DNA from: Lodderomyces elongisporus
Taxonomy: Eukaryota; Ascomycota; Pichiomycetes; Serinales; Debaryomycetaceae
Reading direction: 5' to 3'
Assembly (NCBI RefSeq): GCF_030384665.1
Contig: NC_083675.1
Span: forward strand, 62,001-126,000
Length of the DNA stretch: 64,000 nt
Shown: one piece after another, positions 29,812 through 40,659 of the stretch
Position numbering within the stretch: the first letter of the stretch is position 1
Layout: every line of letters starts with the position of its first letter
Notes under the pieces: generated by a model
Seen by the model: the letters and a program-made list of their open reading frames with translations, nothing else
Told to the model about the DNA's origin: nothing
Databases searched by the model: none
Made by a program: the position numbers and the translations under genes

Positions 29812-32800
29812 TTAAGACGCAGTGATGCGTAGAGGCTTTTTTGAAATGAAACGACTATCTTTTGACTCAAAAACCGTGTCCCATACATATTCGCCTCTCT
29901 CAACTATGATGAAGCTGAGCTTAGAGATTATTGACGAGTTGGGCTTCACCACGGGGCACAACTTTTGTAAAACCCCTTCAATAAGGATTTTGCGGTCAGT
30001 GGATATTTGTCGACTCGAACCATTCGTGCCACCCAAGTCAACGGCTGGATAATGATTAATGAAACCACTAAGGCTTTGGTTGGAGAGACGATTGGTTATT
30101 TTCGTTTCTAGAATGTAAAATTCATCTGTCTTGAGTGCCTCACTTGCTACTTCTTCCCCTTCTGCAGTCACAATTCGATTCTCAACAACAAGATTTTCAA
30201 GCACAATCACTGACGCCATTCTTGGTGTTATCATCAACTTGCGCAAATTGACTGAACCACGTCTTTTGTATGTTTCCCAACTTATCTTTAACTTGTCAAG
30301 CACGTGCTGTCTAATCCAAAACAATCTCTTCATGAGCTCTTCCTCTTGTTCGCCCAAATTATAATCTTTTATAAACTGTTTATTACGCAACGATGGAATC
30401 TGCTTGTAATCCAATGATTTGATTTTACGAATTGGTAAAAAAAATCTCTCAGTTTTGCTGATTTCAATATCAGAAACAAACTCAAAGTTGTCGTAGGATA
30501 AGGTGCATTGCATCTTGTTGTTCCACAAATTCTTTAGATCCAAAACAAGAATGCAATACTCGCTTGTGTCGATTTCGCCCGCTTCTTTGATGAATCGTTG
30601 AACAGCTTCAAATTTAGTGTTGATAAAGTCCACGCTTTTATTGAGGATAGAATCTGGAAAAACATGTATAATATCACACCCAACAATTTCCACACTTGGC
30701 ATCACCGAAACAGTGATTGGAACATCCAAGTGTTTGGTGAAACAATCTGAGCCGGTTTTGTGTGCATAGTCCAATGAAATCAACAGCTGGCTCATTAACT
30801 TCCTGCCCACAAGTTCAAACTCGATAACAAGCTCCTCTTTTGGTTTGATTACTTCACCCAAAACGTCCTTGTTTTTCACACGAAAAGACTTGAAATTCAA
30901 CAACTGCCACTCAAGTTCGTAAACTTCATCAGCTTTCAAATATGGCAGTTGATATAATTTGTTATTGAAGAATTCAATGGCAGTATCCCAAAATGAAAAT
31001 GACAAATAGTTGATTGTTTCCATGGATTCATTTACCAAAGTTACTGTAAAGTCAATGCTTTCACCTTCAAGAACCATAACACATCCATTACGTATCAGAA
31101 GATCCTTGAGTCTAAGCACTGGTTGAGGCGGTATAACGTTTAAAACCAAATGTCGATGACTAACTCGTTCAGTGGTTGCACTTGCTCGCAAAGTTGCCAA
31201 CAAACTATCAATTGTCTTCAAATCAGACAGGTGCGTTGTCTCTTTCGATGCAAACGTCCGTTTATCAAGAGCCAACTGTTGCAGATTCTCACCAAGCTCT
31301 GAAACAACCAGTTTCAACTTTATGCCATGTTCGTTGCGTTTCTCCTTGTCGATTATAGGGAAAAATTGTTTTTCGCAACGCCAAACTTGAATATTAAATC
31401 CCTTAATCACAAGCTTCCCCACATCAGTAGCTTTAAAAGTGACAAGAAACTGTTCTGTTGACATAGCGCGTAGTACAAAAGGAGTGGAAGCACCACCATA
31501 AAGCAGCGAGGCCGTATTTGTTACTGTAGTTCTCTTTTCTTTAACACGCAATTTGTTGAAATTTGCAATACTTGTATCAATGGAGTTTCCAGCCGAATAG
31601 CTATTTACAACTTGAGTCAACTCGTGAAACGTTACTACACGAACTCCTTCACTAACAACTTCGATATCATTAATATCGAGATCAAAGGCAAACGGGTTCT
31701 GCATCGAGATTTTAAGTTGATGAAGCTCCCCTTCAATCACGGTATGATCGATTTTAGGCAAATCTGGCTTGTTGTGACTACCCAGTTTATTAGTAGTGTA
31801 AGGGTCGTAAAATGGTTCAGAAATTATCTCCTTGTTGCGAGTAAGTATTGGCGTACTGGTGTGTACATCTTGCAGTGCTCTAGTTGAAACGTACTTAACT
31901 TTACGAACCAAGAATGGATCCCAATACGGAAGCTTTGTGGTTACCTTTTTTCCAATCATTTTATCGCGCAACTTCAACTGGTCATCGAAGGGAAGGCAGT
32001 GTGAGAATCGAGTAAGTAATAGAATGCAAAGCCCCTGGAGGAACGCGTCATCCTCAGATTGCTCAGCTAGGTTTAATGCTAAACGTAAAACCTGTATCTG
32101 TAAAGAAGTCCAGCTTCCTTGTGAATGAAGTTGAGCATCGTGGGCTGTGCCTTCGCAAGCAAGATTAATCTTGTAGATTTTGAATAAACTCTCAATCAAC
32201 TTTTTCGCCTCGGGTAAGTTGTGCACGTTCAAGTGCGGCATCAATGTTAGGATTTGGAACCTCGTAACGAAAGCTTCTTTTCTAAACAAACCCAAACTCC
32301 GATAAACTTTTGCAATGTACGAAAAGATTCTGCACTGCTCGTCGATTGGTAACTCCACAAGCTGGAGGAGAAATATTTTATCAACATCGCACAAAATATC
32401 CTTACTTGGAAACGCTGTTGCTATCTCAGTGCCAGTGCGATTGATAACAGTTTCCATTATGTAATCATACGAAGTTCCAATCCTACTAGCCACCATTAAG
32501 TTGAGTTTTCTTAAAATGCATTCAATGTAAACAACATCGGGAACCATATTCTCAGTATCGCTCGTGCTTTGACCGTAGAAATAAATTGCTTTCGTGAGCG
32601 ATAGTTTCAAAGTGTCATAAAATGGAATGGTGTTCAAGTCAACAGAAGTAGTTAATGGGAGACTAAAACCATTTGAAGTTATCGAGTTTCGTGGGGATGC
32701 CGTTGCTGCCGTTGCCGTTGCTGTTGCTGCTGAAGTTGTTGTTATTGTTGTTGCTGATGCGTTTATCGAGATCTTGGACCCATTAGACTCTAAAGAAGAC

Positions 32801-33855
32801 CTTCTTCTACTCTCGTTGTAATCAACTAGGGATGACTTTGTGATTTGCAACGTTGAGCTAATACTGGGACTAAGCTGGTATGTTTGACCTGTATACTCGA
32901 TTAAAAATATAGCCACGGAAAGCCCCTCGATACAACTACCTAGCCATAAGAAATCATTATGTCGTTTAAGTATTGTTAGGCCCTCTGTAAAGCTTGTCAA
33001 AGCATCGCTATACCTCCCAGCTAGTAAATGTAAATTTCCCATAAGTTTAAAATGTCTTCCTGCATATTTCGATTGTGTTTTAAGTTTTCCTGATGACTTT
33101 GATGCTGCTAAAGTTGAAGTTGAAGTTGATGTTGATGTTGTAGTTGATGTTGCAGTTGAATTTGTATTTGTATTCCTAGTAGGTGTTGCAGTTGCAGTTC
33201 CAGAAGCTGATGTAGCTGTACTAGCATCACCAAGTATATGTTCATCAATAGAGCCTCCGTTGAAAGAAGCTCTAAAAGAAGTCGACCCAGAACTTAGTCG
33301 CTTCTCTGCTTTGCTAATTGTTTTAGTGACAACATGGCTATCAGTAATTGATACCGGAGATCTTAACGTAATGGCTGAGTACCCGGCAGCAAAGTCGTTC
33401 AAAGCATCTGTAAATAGAAAGCTAAGTTTATAAAGACACAGCTTGATATTGGTATTTTCATTGAACTCTATAACTTCATGCACTATAGCACTTGAGTATA
33501 TTCTCCGTAACTCTGTTCGATGATCGAAACCTGTCTTGGCTGTATCGCTAGACAATTCAGGACCAATTCCAATGACAATGAAAACCTTTCGGAATGGTTC
33601 AAATTCATGTAAATAAACCTGGTTTTCATCAATAGGGGTAGTTTGAAAGTCAGGAATTATCAATGGTGAATCAGCACTATCAGTATTAGACAGTCCGTCA
33701 TCGTCGCTAATAGCTCCAAATCGGTGTTTGTTGGTTTCATGCCTTATAGTGTACACGTAACGGTTGAAATCAGGTACTGTGCAATTGTTGATTGGTACTA
33801 GTAGTATCTTTACCTTAGCTGGGGTAAGAAAGCTATACGCATCGTCGAGTGTCAT
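29812..33855 (-). CDS. TRS120: TRAPPII subunit Trs120
   Basis: Large subunit specific to the TRAPPII complex, a GEF acting on Rab Ypt31/32 at the late Golgi. The protein is 1347 aa, in the family range. The N-terminus (YSFLTPAKVKILLVPINNC, then FEPFRKVFIVIGIG) is the conserved Trs120 start. A TPR-like stretch includes AGRYSDALTSFTEGLTILKRHNDFLWLGSCIEG. Two species-specific Ser/Thr/Ala low-complexity inserts interrupt it (about 205-250 and 350-395). The C-terminal half has Ig-like beta-rich segments (FAFDLDINDIEVVSEG...). No intron is seen. It is divergent from PUP1. Confidence 0.92.
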   Translation of the reverse strand: MTLDDAYSFLTPAKVKILLVPINNCTVPDFNRYVYTIRHETNKHRFGAISDDDGLSNTDSADSPLIIPDFQTTPIDENQVYLHEFEPFRKVFIVIGIGPELSSDTAKTGFDHRTELRRIYSSAIVHEVIEFNENTNIKLCLYKLSFLFTDALNDFAAGYSAITLRSPVSITDSHVVTKTISKAEKRLSSGSTSFRASFNGGSIDEHILGDASTATSASGTATATPTRNTNTNSTATSTTTSTSTSTSTLAASKSSGKLKTQSKYAGRHFKLMGNLHLLAGRYSDALTSFTEGLTILKRHNDFLWLGSCIEGLSVAIFLIEYTGQTYQLSPSISSTLQITKSSLVDYNESRRRSSLESNGSKISINASATTITTTSAATATATAATASPRNSITSNGFSLPLTTSVDLNTIPFYDTLKLSLTKAIYFYGQSTSDTENMVPDVVYIECILRKLNLMVASRIGTSYDYIMETVINRTGTEIATAFPSKDILCDVDKIFLLQLVELPIDEQCRIFSYIAKVYRSLGLFRKEAFVTRFQILTLMPHLNVHNLPEAKKLIESLFKIYKINLACEGTAHDAQLHSQGSWTSLQIQVLRLALNLAEQSEDDAFLQGLCILLLTRFSHCLPFDDQLKLRDKMIGKKVTTKLPYWDPFLVRKVKYVSTRALQDVHTSTPILTRNKEIISEPFYDPYTTNKLGSHNKPDLPKIDHTVIEGELHQLKISMQNPFAFDLDINDIEVVSEGVRVVTFHELTQVVNSYSAGNSIDTSIANFNKLRVKEKRTTVTNTASLLYGGASTPFVLRAMSTEQFLVTFKATDVGKLVIKGFNIQVWRCEKQFFPIIDKEKRNEHGIKLKLVVSELGENLQQLALDKRTFASKETTHLSDLKTIDSLLATLRASATTERVSHRHLVLNVIPPQPVLRLKDLLIRNGCVMVLEGESIDFTVTLVNESMETINYLSFSFWDTAIEFFNNKLYQLPYLKADEVYELEWQLLNFKSFRVKNKDVLGEVIKPKEELVIEFELVGRKLMSQLLISLDYAHKTGSDCFTKHLDVPITVSVMPSVEIVGCDIIHVFPDSILNKSVDFINTKFEAVQRFIKEAGEIDTSEYCILVLDLKNLWNNKMQCTLSYDNFEFVSDIEISKTERFFLPIRKIKSLDYKQIPSLRNKQFIKDYNLGEQEEELMKRLFWIRQHVLDKLKISWETYKRRGSVNLRKLMITPRMASVIVLENLVVENRIVTAEGEEVASEALKTDEFYILETKITNRLSNQSLSGFINHYPAVDLGGTNGSSRQISTDRKILIEGVLQKLCPVVKPNSSIISKLSFIIVERGEYVWDTVFESKDSRFISKKPLRITAS

Positions 33856-34359
33856 GAATGTATTTCATTCAATTGAATAAAGAAGAATGATAAAGAAAAC
33901 GAATCGAAACGAAAAAAAAACGAAAAGAAACGAAAAGAAAAAACCAAAAAACGAAAAAAAATAGTTTTCAATTGAGGTAGATATCGTAGTTTCTTGCAAT
34001 TCTAGAATGATATGATGTCGATCGTGTTACTAGTTAATCTGATAAAGCTTTCTTTGTCTGTCTCTGCCTCTGTCTTTTCTTTTAATTTCAATTTTTCTTC
34101 TCTTTTGATACTTTTTTTTATTATTCCCACTTGTTTCTTAAGATTCAACTTCCAAATCGTTTGGTAAGTAGGCTCGCGAGAGGGTGTCCATATAAAATTG
34201 CAGTTTTTTCGTGTACATTTTCACAATTTGCAAATATCGAGAAACTTGAGTGAAGAAATAAAGATTCCTCGCGATATCTGTGGAGGGCAAACATACTTCA
34301 AAAGCACTCATACTCAATCATCAGTGGAAACAAGTAAGATAAAATAATATTAAGAATAA

Positions 34360-34391
<32 letters not shown>

Positions 34392-34454
34392 TCATCTTTT
34401 GTTCAATCTATATATATATATATATATATACGAAATTGCATTTACCATAAAACA
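33856..34454. other. Divergent promoter between TRS120 and PUP1
   Basis: A 599-bp bidirectional region with AACGAAAAGAAACGAAAA repeats near the TRS120 start (33898-33960), a GAAAAA repeat at 34362-34390 and a (TA)n run at 34411-34430 just before PUP1. Confidence 0.65.
34283..34292 (+). promoter_or_regulatory. Rpn4/PACE-like element upstream of PUP1
   Basis: GAGGGCAAAC matches 8 of 10 positions of the Candida-type proteasome element (GAAGGCAAAA) and lies about 165 bp upstream of the PUP1 ATG. Function is inferred from position and gene identity. Confidence 0.4.
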
Positions 34455-35273
34455 ATGGCCGGATTAAATTTTGACAACTACCAAAGGAATCATTTCCTCA
34501 CCACCAAGGGGTTTGCGCAACCAAAAGCTACATCTACAGGAACTACGATTGTTGGGTGTCAATTCAAAAATGGAGTAGTGATAGCAGCAGACACGCGAGC
34601 CACTGCGGGTCCCATCGTGGCCGACAAGAACTGTGAAAAGTTGCATAGATTGGCTCCACGAATCTGGTGTGCAGGTGCTGGTACAGCTGCAGACACAGAG
34701 ATGGTGACACAACTCATTGCCTCGAATTTGGAGTTGCATGCATTGTCGCAGAATAGACAGCCACGTGTTATCACTGCCGTTACAATGTTGAAGCAACATT
34801 TGTTCAAGTACCAGGGACATTTGGGTGCTTACTTGATTGTTGCCGGTGTGGACCCTACTGGTGCCCATTTGTTATCAGTCCAAGCACATGGTTCGACAGA
34901 TGTAGGAAAGTACCAGAGTTTAGGTTCGGGTTCTTTGGCAGCCATGGCTGTTTTGGAGACCAAGTTTAAAGAGGATATGACAAAGGAAGAGGCCATTGCT
35001 TTGTGTGCCGAGGCAATTGAAGCAGGTATCTGGAATGACTTGGGATCGGGATCCAATGTCGATGTATGTGTTATGGAAGTTGGCAAGGATGCGCAATTAT
35101 TGAGAAACTACATAACACCAAATGTAAGGATAAAGAAATGCAGGGACTACAAGTTCCCACTTGGCACCACTGCTGTCTTGGGTCAAAAAGTGCGTGATAT
35201 TTGTGATATTGAAGAGACTGTGGTGACATTTGACGAAGGTGAAGATAAAATGGAGGTAGATGCAACAGCTTGA
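34455..35273 (+). CDS. PUP1: 20S proteasome beta-2 subunit Pup1
   Basis: Catalytic beta-2 subunit of the 20S proteasome, responsible for trypsin-like cleavage. The 272-aa precursor has a 29-residue propeptide ending ATSTG, and autoprocessing would expose Thr30 (TTIVGCQFKNG). The body carries VVIAADTRAT (catalytic Asp46-type region), IWCAGAGTAADTE, KYQSLGSGSLAAMAVLE and the GSGSNVDVCVMEVGKD segment. The C-terminal arm that wraps beta-3 is present (residues about 225-272). Highly conserved with yeast Pup1 throughout. Confidence 0.97.
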   Translation: MAGLNFDNYQRNHFLTTKGFAQPKATSTGTTIVGCQFKNGVVIAADTRATAGPIVADKNCEKLHRLAPRIWCAGAGTAADTEMVTQLIASNLELHALSQNRQPRVITAVTMLKQHLFKYQGHLGAYLIVAGVDPTGAHLLSVQAHGSTDVGKYQSLGSGSLAAMAVLETKFKEDMTKEEAIALCAEAIEAGIWNDLGSGSNVDVCVMEVGKDAQLLRNYITPNVRIKKCRDYKFPLGTTAVLGQKVRDICDIEETVVTFDEGEDKMEVDATA

Positions 35274-35629
35274 TTTGTATAGAGCACTAAATGCAGAATA
35301 ACATAGACTAAAGTGGAATCTGTAGGTTTTCCTAGTGATTTTTTGTAGTAACCATATCAGTCGAGCTTGAGTCTAGGCATTGGTTGCGCTATCACTAGAG
35401 ACGCTCTAGAACCTTCTGTGGCGCGACTCTTTTTTTCTGTTCGTTCTTTGCTTCTTTATTTTCTCTTTCTCTCTCTGGTTTAGGTCGCAGTGAAAATTCA
35501 AGTTTGCATCCACTAAAGAACAAATCTTGAAACCGTTCAAGCTTTAAATTTGCAGATTACTTGCAAGACTTTTTTTTTCCCCACCGCCTTATTCCTATTT
35601 TCACTTAGCATATTTCCTCATTACTTACA
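35274..35629. other. PUP1 3' flank and AHA1 promoter
   Basis: A 356-bp region containing a heat-shock-element-like site about 215 bp before AHA1, and a T-rich/C-rich leader. Confidence 0.65.
35403..35417. promoter_or_regulatory. Heat-shock-element-like site upstream of AHA1
   Basis: The sequence GCTCTAGAACCTTCT contains a perfect GAAnnTTC dyad and an imperfect third unit, the Hsf1 recognition pattern. AHA1 is a heat-induced co-chaperone in yeasts, so Hsf1 control is plausible. Confidence 0.55.
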
Positions 35630-36709
35630 ATGGTTGTTAATAATCCAAACAATTGGCATTGGGTCGACAAGAATTGCTTGCCATGGTCCAAGACATATTT
35701 CGATGAAAAACTAGTCAAATTGTCTGCTCAAAATGATGATTCCAAAGTCACCATCACCGAAGTTTCTTCAGTTGAAGGAGATGTTGACGTTTCACAACGT
35801 AAAGGTAAAGTGATTTCCTTGTTTGATGTGCGTTTAGTCTTGGTATTTCAAGGATCAACCGCCGAAGACAATAGTGTACTGGGTTCGATCACGATTCCAG
35901 AGTTGACATATGATACCGAGGAGGATGAGTTGGTATTCAATATCACAGTTTACAACGAAACAAGTAAGAACTACCCAATTGTTGACTTGATTAAAAAGAA
36001 GTTAGTACCTCAATTGAGACAAATCTTGTCACAATTTGGTCCTGATTTGATTGAAACTAATAGTAGGGACATTCAAATTGAAGCAGACAAGGTTACCTCC
36101 ACTTTTACCAAAGCAAGTCAAACACAAGCTGCTGAAAAGAAAGCACAAGAAACTAAACAAGCAGAATCGACAAAAAATAATGAGACTACAAAACTGGAGA
36201 CCAAGGCAACGAGCGAAACCAAGAAACCAAAAGAGGCTCCATCTTCTTCCTCTTCTTCTTCCTATTCTTCCTCTGATGTTGCACATGCACCAAAGTACAA
36301 CACTACCACATTACACCTTGAGCCTGAATTCAACACATCTGCAGAACAAATCTACAGAACCTTACTAGATGAGCCCAGGATAGCAGCATGGACAAGATCA
36401 TACCCAATCATCGATGCATTCCCACCAAAAGAAGGATCTGAATTCAAATTTTTCAGTGGCTCTGTCCAAGGTAAAATCCTCAAGTTGGTACCAAATGAAC
36501 AAATTGTGCAATTATGGAGACTTGATGATTGGAAGGCTGGCCATTATGCAGAGTTGAACATGAGGTTAATCCAGGGTAGTGGTGAAACAAAATTGGTTAC
36601 TAGATTCACAGGAATCCCAATTGGCGAAGAAGAGAGGGTTAAGGATAACTTTGAAGAGATGTACATCAGATCAATCAAGATCACATTCGGGTTTGGTGCA
36701 GTATTGTAA
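35630..36709 (+). CDS. AHA1: Hsp90 co-chaperone and ATPase activator Aha1
   Basis: Stimulates the ATPase cycle of Hsp90 in the cytosol. The 359-aa protein begins with the conserved NPNNWHWVDKNC motif (residues 5-16, the NxNNWHW element that governs Hsp90 stimulation), followed by the Aha1 N-domain to about 155 (VSSVEGDVDVSQRKGKVISL). A charged linker (about 160-225) contains a poly-Ser run. The C-terminal AHSA1 domain runs 225-359 (EQIYRTLLDEPRIAAWTRS..., SVQGKILKLVPNEQIVQLWRL, ending FGFGAVL). Length and two-domain order are canonical. Confidence 0.95.
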   Translation: MVVNNPNNWHWVDKNCLPWSKTYFDEKLVKLSAQNDDSKVTITEVSSVEGDVDVSQRKGKVISLFDVRLVLVFQGSTAEDNSVLGSITIPELTYDTEEDELVFNITVYNETSKNYPIVDLIKKKLVPQLRQILSQFGPDLIETNSRDIQIEADKVTSTFTKASQTQAAEKKAQETKQAESTKNNETTKLETKATSETKKPKEAPSSSSSSSYSSSDVAHAPKYNTTTLHLEPEFNTSAEQIYRTLLDEPRIAAWTRSYPIIDAFPPKEGSEFKFFSGSVQGKILKLVPNEQIVQLWRLDDWKAGHYAELNMRLIQGSGETKLVTRFTGIPIGEEERVKDNFEEMYIRSIKITFGFGAVL

Positions 36710-36813
36710 TTAGACTTAGTTTCGTATTTTTGTTTTTTTGTAAAGAAAATAAGAATGATTAATTATAAATGCATAAACGCTTGCCACTTGCCATTTGCCA
36801 TTTGCCCCTCCTT

Positions 36814-36833
36814 CCCCCCCCCCCCCCCCCCCC
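36814..36833 (+). repeat. Poly-C homopolymer (20 C)
   Basis: Uninterrupted run of about 20 C between the convergent genes AHA1 and MRM2, preceded by CCATTTGCCATTTGCCCC repeats. The length in this assembly may be uncertain because of polymerase slippage. Confidence 0.8.
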
Positions 36834-36868
36834 TATTCCAAAAAAAAACAAAAAAACAAAAAAGTTCT

Positions 36869-37666
36869 TTACAAGCGCTTCAATAACAATTCAAGTTCCT
36901 CTTGTGTATTGAATAGGTCGGGTAAAGTAATACCTAATTTTTGTAAATCTCGTTTCCTCAACCCAACATAGAACAACTCGCTTGACTCTGACCGACTCGA
37001 TTCGGGTTTCATTCGCACTAATCTCTCAAACATTATTCGCATCCTCAAATCTAGCAATTTTTCTTCAGAGCCATGCCACACTTTCATCACTAAATTACCA
37101 CCTGTTTTCAAAGTGTCGAACGAGAGTATTGTTGCTGCTCCACAAAGTTCCATATTCCCCAAATGATCATAATGTTCGTGTCCTGTACAGTTTACCATCA
37201 TATCACTCATGATGAGATCGATTTGCTCCGGTGATCCATCCTTGGACTTGAAAAATTCTTTGATTTTTTCATGTGTTTCCTTTTTCAACAAATCACCCTG
37301 GATATAATGACACCCTCTATACGGTACAGCTTCGTTAATGTCAATCCCCAAGATCTTGAAATCCTCAATTTTTTGTTCATGCAATTTCTCCACGGCAACT
37401 TGGGTCCAAGCACCAGGCGCAAACCCCAAGTCTACTATATTTTTGCAATTCTTGTGAAATAGTCGACATCTATCATTGATCTCTAGAATCTTGAATGCAG
37501 CCCGTGATCGGTAAAAATCTCCTTTCCGTCTATTAAATGGATCATCCTGAACTTTTGCAAGATGTTTTCTTGTTTGCTTAGATTTGAACCGCCTTAGCAC
37601 TAAACCAAATTGAGAAGGATGTAGTTGATAAGTTCGTTGAATCATATTATCCAATACCAAGGTCAT
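36869..37666 (-). CDS. MRM2: Mitochondrial 21S rRNA 2'-O-methyltransferase Mrm2
   Basis: FtsJ/RrmJ-family methyltransferase that modifies a uridine in the peptidyl-transferase centre of the large mitochondrial rRNA. The 265-aa protein has a basic N-terminal presequence-like region, then GDFYRSRAAFKILEI. The K-D-K-E catalytic tetrad is complete: Lys59, Asp155 (IMSDMMVN), Lys195 (LVMKVWHG) and Glu230 (SSELFYVG). The SAM-binding motif is VDLGFAPGAWTQVA (78-91). The targeting sequence and lack of a C-terminal extension favour Mrm2 over the cytosolic tRNA enzyme Trm7 or the nucleolar Spb1. Confidence 0.92.
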   Translation of the reverse strand: MTLVLDNMIQRTYQLHPSQFGLVLRRFKSKQTRKHLAKVQDDPFNRRKGDFYRSRAAFKILEINDRCRLFHKNCKNIVDLGFAPGAWTQVAVEKLHEQKIEDFKILGIDINEAVPYRGCHYIQGDLLKKETHEKIKEFFKSKDGSPEQIDLIMSDMMVNCTGHEHYDHLGNMELCGAATILSFDTLKTGGNLVMKVWHGSEEKLLDLRMRIMFERLVRMKPESSRSESSELFYVGLRKRDLQKLGITLPDLFNTQEELELLLKRL

Positions 37667-37737
37667 GTATGATCTTGTTTAATATTCTACGTTGTGTGGT
37701 ATACATTGTTTATTTTTTTTGTCCTTGTTTCTTTTTT

Positions 37738-37798
37738 CTATTCTCTATTCTCTATTTTCTATTTTCTATTTTCTATTTTCTATTTTCTATTTTCTTTT
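37738..37798 (+). repeat. (TTTTCTA)n tandem repeat
   Basis: About eight copies of a 7-bp TTTTCTA unit (first copies TTCTCTA), in the intergenic region upstream of MRM2. Confidence 0.8.
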
Positions 37799-37809
37799 TT
37801 TTTGGTTTG

Positions 37810-38076
37810 ATTGACTGCAAAATTTTACGCGCGATTCTTGAGGTACGCTCTTTGTTTTCTAATACACGAAAAACTTCTCCATCGTTGATCTTTTCAATGA
37901 TAGAGATGATTGTATAGTGAAAATTCTATGTATCTTATATGTACATACCTGCCAATTACTAACCCTACTTTATTCAAGTAATGGACAGGGAGGGGGAAAA
38001 AAATTTGTTTTTTATCATAGATTTTCATGAATTTTATATCTCTCAGCTATTGACTGCAAAGATTTCCCGCGCGATT
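37810..38076 (+). repeat. Duplicated 27/28-bp module (ATTGACTGCAAA...CGCGCGATT)
   Basis: Two imperfect copies at 37810-37836 and 38049-38076. Both read ATTGACTGCAAA, then 6 or 7 T-rich bases, then CGCGCGATT. They lie in the MRM2/FDH3 divergent region, about 240 bp apart. Confidence 0.7.
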
Positions 38077-38806
38077 TTCACGCCGTTTGTTATTTTTCTT
38101 CTCGTTTGAGAAAGACAAGTGAGAAGAAGCAATTGAAGGACCGACCTCCTGCCTTGTACCGTCTTTGCACGATTTGTTGAATGTGAGCAATATGTGAAAT
38201 AAATCAAAAAAAAAAAATCAAAATGAAAACAGCACAAAAAAAAGGTGTAGGCAATTCTCATCCATAATGATGCCGAACTTGGTGTGATAAAGCAGCCGCT
38301 GTTGTCTTTAACGCTGGTCTATTGTCCCCCGTCCATTTTCCTTTCCTTTTTTTTACTCATATCAAATTCTTTACTCATGATTAGTAAGCCGCATTCTCAT
38401 ACAAAAAAGGCTATTCGTTCCCGTATCCCAATTTGAACGAGTCTTCGGATTCATTCGCCCAATAGAGTATATGATTGCGCAACCAGGCAAAAAAAAAAAC
38501 AAAAAAAAAAAATGAATATCAAATAACAAGCTTGGAAGCACATTACACAAAAGGTGAAGATCTCTTGCGCTATAGTGATAGAACCACATGGACAATCTAG
38601 AGTGAGGATGTCACCGTTTGGAAAATCTGGAGGGTGATATATAAATACCAGAATACCAAGTATCCAATTGTGAAAGATTCATATATGTATTTATATATAC
38701 TTTTTTTTTTTGTTTCATTTCAAAAATCGTGATATCAACCATATAAACACACATATACTCAAATCAGCATCTCAATTGAATTATAAAGCATAATATATTA
38801 ATTAAA

Positions 38807-40339
<1,533 letters not shown>

Positions 40340-40659
40340 CTATCCTACAAATTGTGAAAGTACTCTTAACCTTTAGTGTCAACCTATAGATATTTTGTAG
40401 GTTAATCTTTTGTGTATAGTAAATCAACAGAGTTTTTTTTTTATTATTATTATTATTCTTTTCTTCTTCTTTTGTTTGTTGCTATGCCCTATAGTCGATA
40501 AATATAATTGCAATGTATATAAGTGATGATCCAGAGTACGAAACATTGATAATAAAAAGAGAAAAAAATTAAAAAGCAAAGAAAGAAAAAGAAAAAGAAA
40601 GGAAAAGGGGGAAAAGAAAGGAAAGAAGATCGAGAAATAATGATATGCTTTTTATAAAT
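40340..40659. other. 3' flanks of convergent FDH3 and UTP5
   Basis: A 320-bp stretch with a T/ATT-rich run after FDH3 (40433-40470) and an A/G-rich run (40556-40625) before the UTP5 stop. Termination signals are probably here; nothing else was recognised. Confidence 0.6.

Larger units (their letters stand above)
37667..38806. other. Divergent region between MRM2 and FDH3
   Basis: A 1.14-kb bidirectional region. It contains a 7-bp tandem repeat (TTTTCTA)n at about 37738-37798, a duplicated CGCGCGATT module (37810-37836 and 38049-38076) and A-rich runs at 38490-38510. Apparent frames here are low-complexity. Confidence 0.6.

Noticed and set aside
29416..29903. Long frames over the COA6-TRS120 spacer
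   Set aside because: They translate the ACATATAC repeat (Tyr/Val/His pattern) and overlap COA6 antisense.
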